NCBI GenBank assembly: GCA_001023535.1
Contig: CP011020.1
Span: 4,896,501 to 4,960,500, forward strand
Reading direction: 5' to 3'
DNA from: Pseudomonas chlororaphis
Lineage (GTDB): Bacteria > Pseudomonadota > Gammaproteobacteria > Pseudomonadales > Pseudomonadaceae
Length of the DNA: 64,000 bases
A program made the translations under genes and the position numbers. Positions within the stretch are counted from its first letter, which is position 1. Each line of letters begins with the position of its first letter. Positions 63,861-64,000 of this stretch are shown here, one piece after another. Below the pieces are notes generated by a model. The model was not told where the DNA came from, made no database searches, and saw nothing but the letters and a program-made list of their open reading frames with translations.

Positions 63861-64000
63861 CTATTTTTTCGATTGCAGGAAACGGATCAGTTCAGGGACG
63901 GTGCCTTCGATATGGGTGCGTATGACTGCCTCGGCCTTCTCGGCATCGCCGGCCCGTATGGCCTCGAGGATCACCGCATGCTCCTGGCGTGCGCTCAACG
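63861..64000 (-). CDS. GntR/FCD family regulator (C-terminal part only)
   Basis: The last 46 residues before the window edge: ARQEHAVILEAIRAGDAEKA and VIRTHIEGTVPELIRFLQSK then K and stop. That is the end of an FCD ligand-binding domain of FadR-type GntR regulators. It probably controls the adjacent transporter operon. Confidence 0.82.
   Translation of the reverse strand, partial: LSARQEHAVILEAIRAGDAEKAEAVIRTHIEGTVPELIRFLQSKK

Overview
The window is high-GC chromosomal DNA from a gamma-proteobacterium, most likely a Pseudomonas of the fluorescens complex. Evidence: dmeRF, the DUF1656/HlyD/FUSC pump, the GGDEF-EAL/DUF3034/globin set, an orphan VgrG island, and an inverted pair of GCGAGC(A/T)AGCTCGC repeats typical of that group. 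No rRNA, tRNA, CRISPR array or transposase was seen.

Layout. 1-259: start of a small multidrug-resistance (Gdx/SugE-like) exporter running off the left edge. 400-8651: an amino-acid locus read mostly on the minus strand (B3/4-domain protein, DapA-like enzyme; then ThrC-like protein, Lrp/AsnC regulator, ACT-less homoserine dehydrogenase, aldehyde dehydrogenase, cystathionine gamma-synthase-like enzyme), with an XRE-cupin regulator divergent from it. The ThrC-like protein has lost the PLP-binding lysine. Both minus-strand transcription units carry the same 14-bp dyad, GTCAATATAMTGAC. 8650-9600: a scar with an AraC C-terminal remnant and the N-terminus of a giant adhesin. 9691-10925: dmeF and dmeR. 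11052-16280: a membrane protein, then a set with a cupredoxin-like protein, a GGDEF-EAL protein, DUF3034 and a lipoprotein truncated globin. 16517-21944: a full stressosome module (RsbR, RsbS, RsbT, ATPase-SpoIIE fusion, histidine kinase, REC-PAS-kinase-REC hybrid) with no sigma factor. 22195-23781: LysR/LysE pair around a perfect palindrome.

23977-30317: a four-gene MoxR / small protein / vWA-beta-propeller / membrane beta-propeller operon, which looks like a MoxR-vWA-beta-propeller (bpX) ternary system and is the best candidate for a poorly described system here. 30337-32796: VOC protein with divergent LysR, and a ParD-like antitoxin overlapping a methionine aminopeptidase. 32914-37104: an AaeXAB-like aromatic-acid pump with a small exported protein and a divergent AraC regulator. 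37134-40069: a lipoprotein, then a flavin monooxygenase with a 30-bp dyad on its promoter and a TetR regulator downstream.

40096-49296: an orphan type VI secretion island: an unknown protein, VgrG, DUF6484, DUF2169, a ketosynthase-fold protein without its catalytic residues, a PAAR-like (DUF4150) protein with a Cys/His-rich HNH-like C-terminus, a probable immunity protein and a TIGR02270-type HEAT protein. No T6SS sheath or baseplate genes are in the window.

49326-57920: a LysR/MFS pair, then a LysR regulator divergent from a catabolic operon (SDR, MFS transporter, split transketolase, alpha/beta hydrolase) with a 6-6-6 dyad between them. 57992-59758: an exported S8 peptidase with Glu at the usual Asp position. 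59770-64000: gamma-glutamyltransferase, a polar amino-acid ABC transporter and the C-terminus of a GntR/FCD regulator, probably for uptake and use of gamma-glutamyl compounds. Start sites were adjusted by Shine-Dalgarno match, family N-terminus and overlap with the upstream gene.
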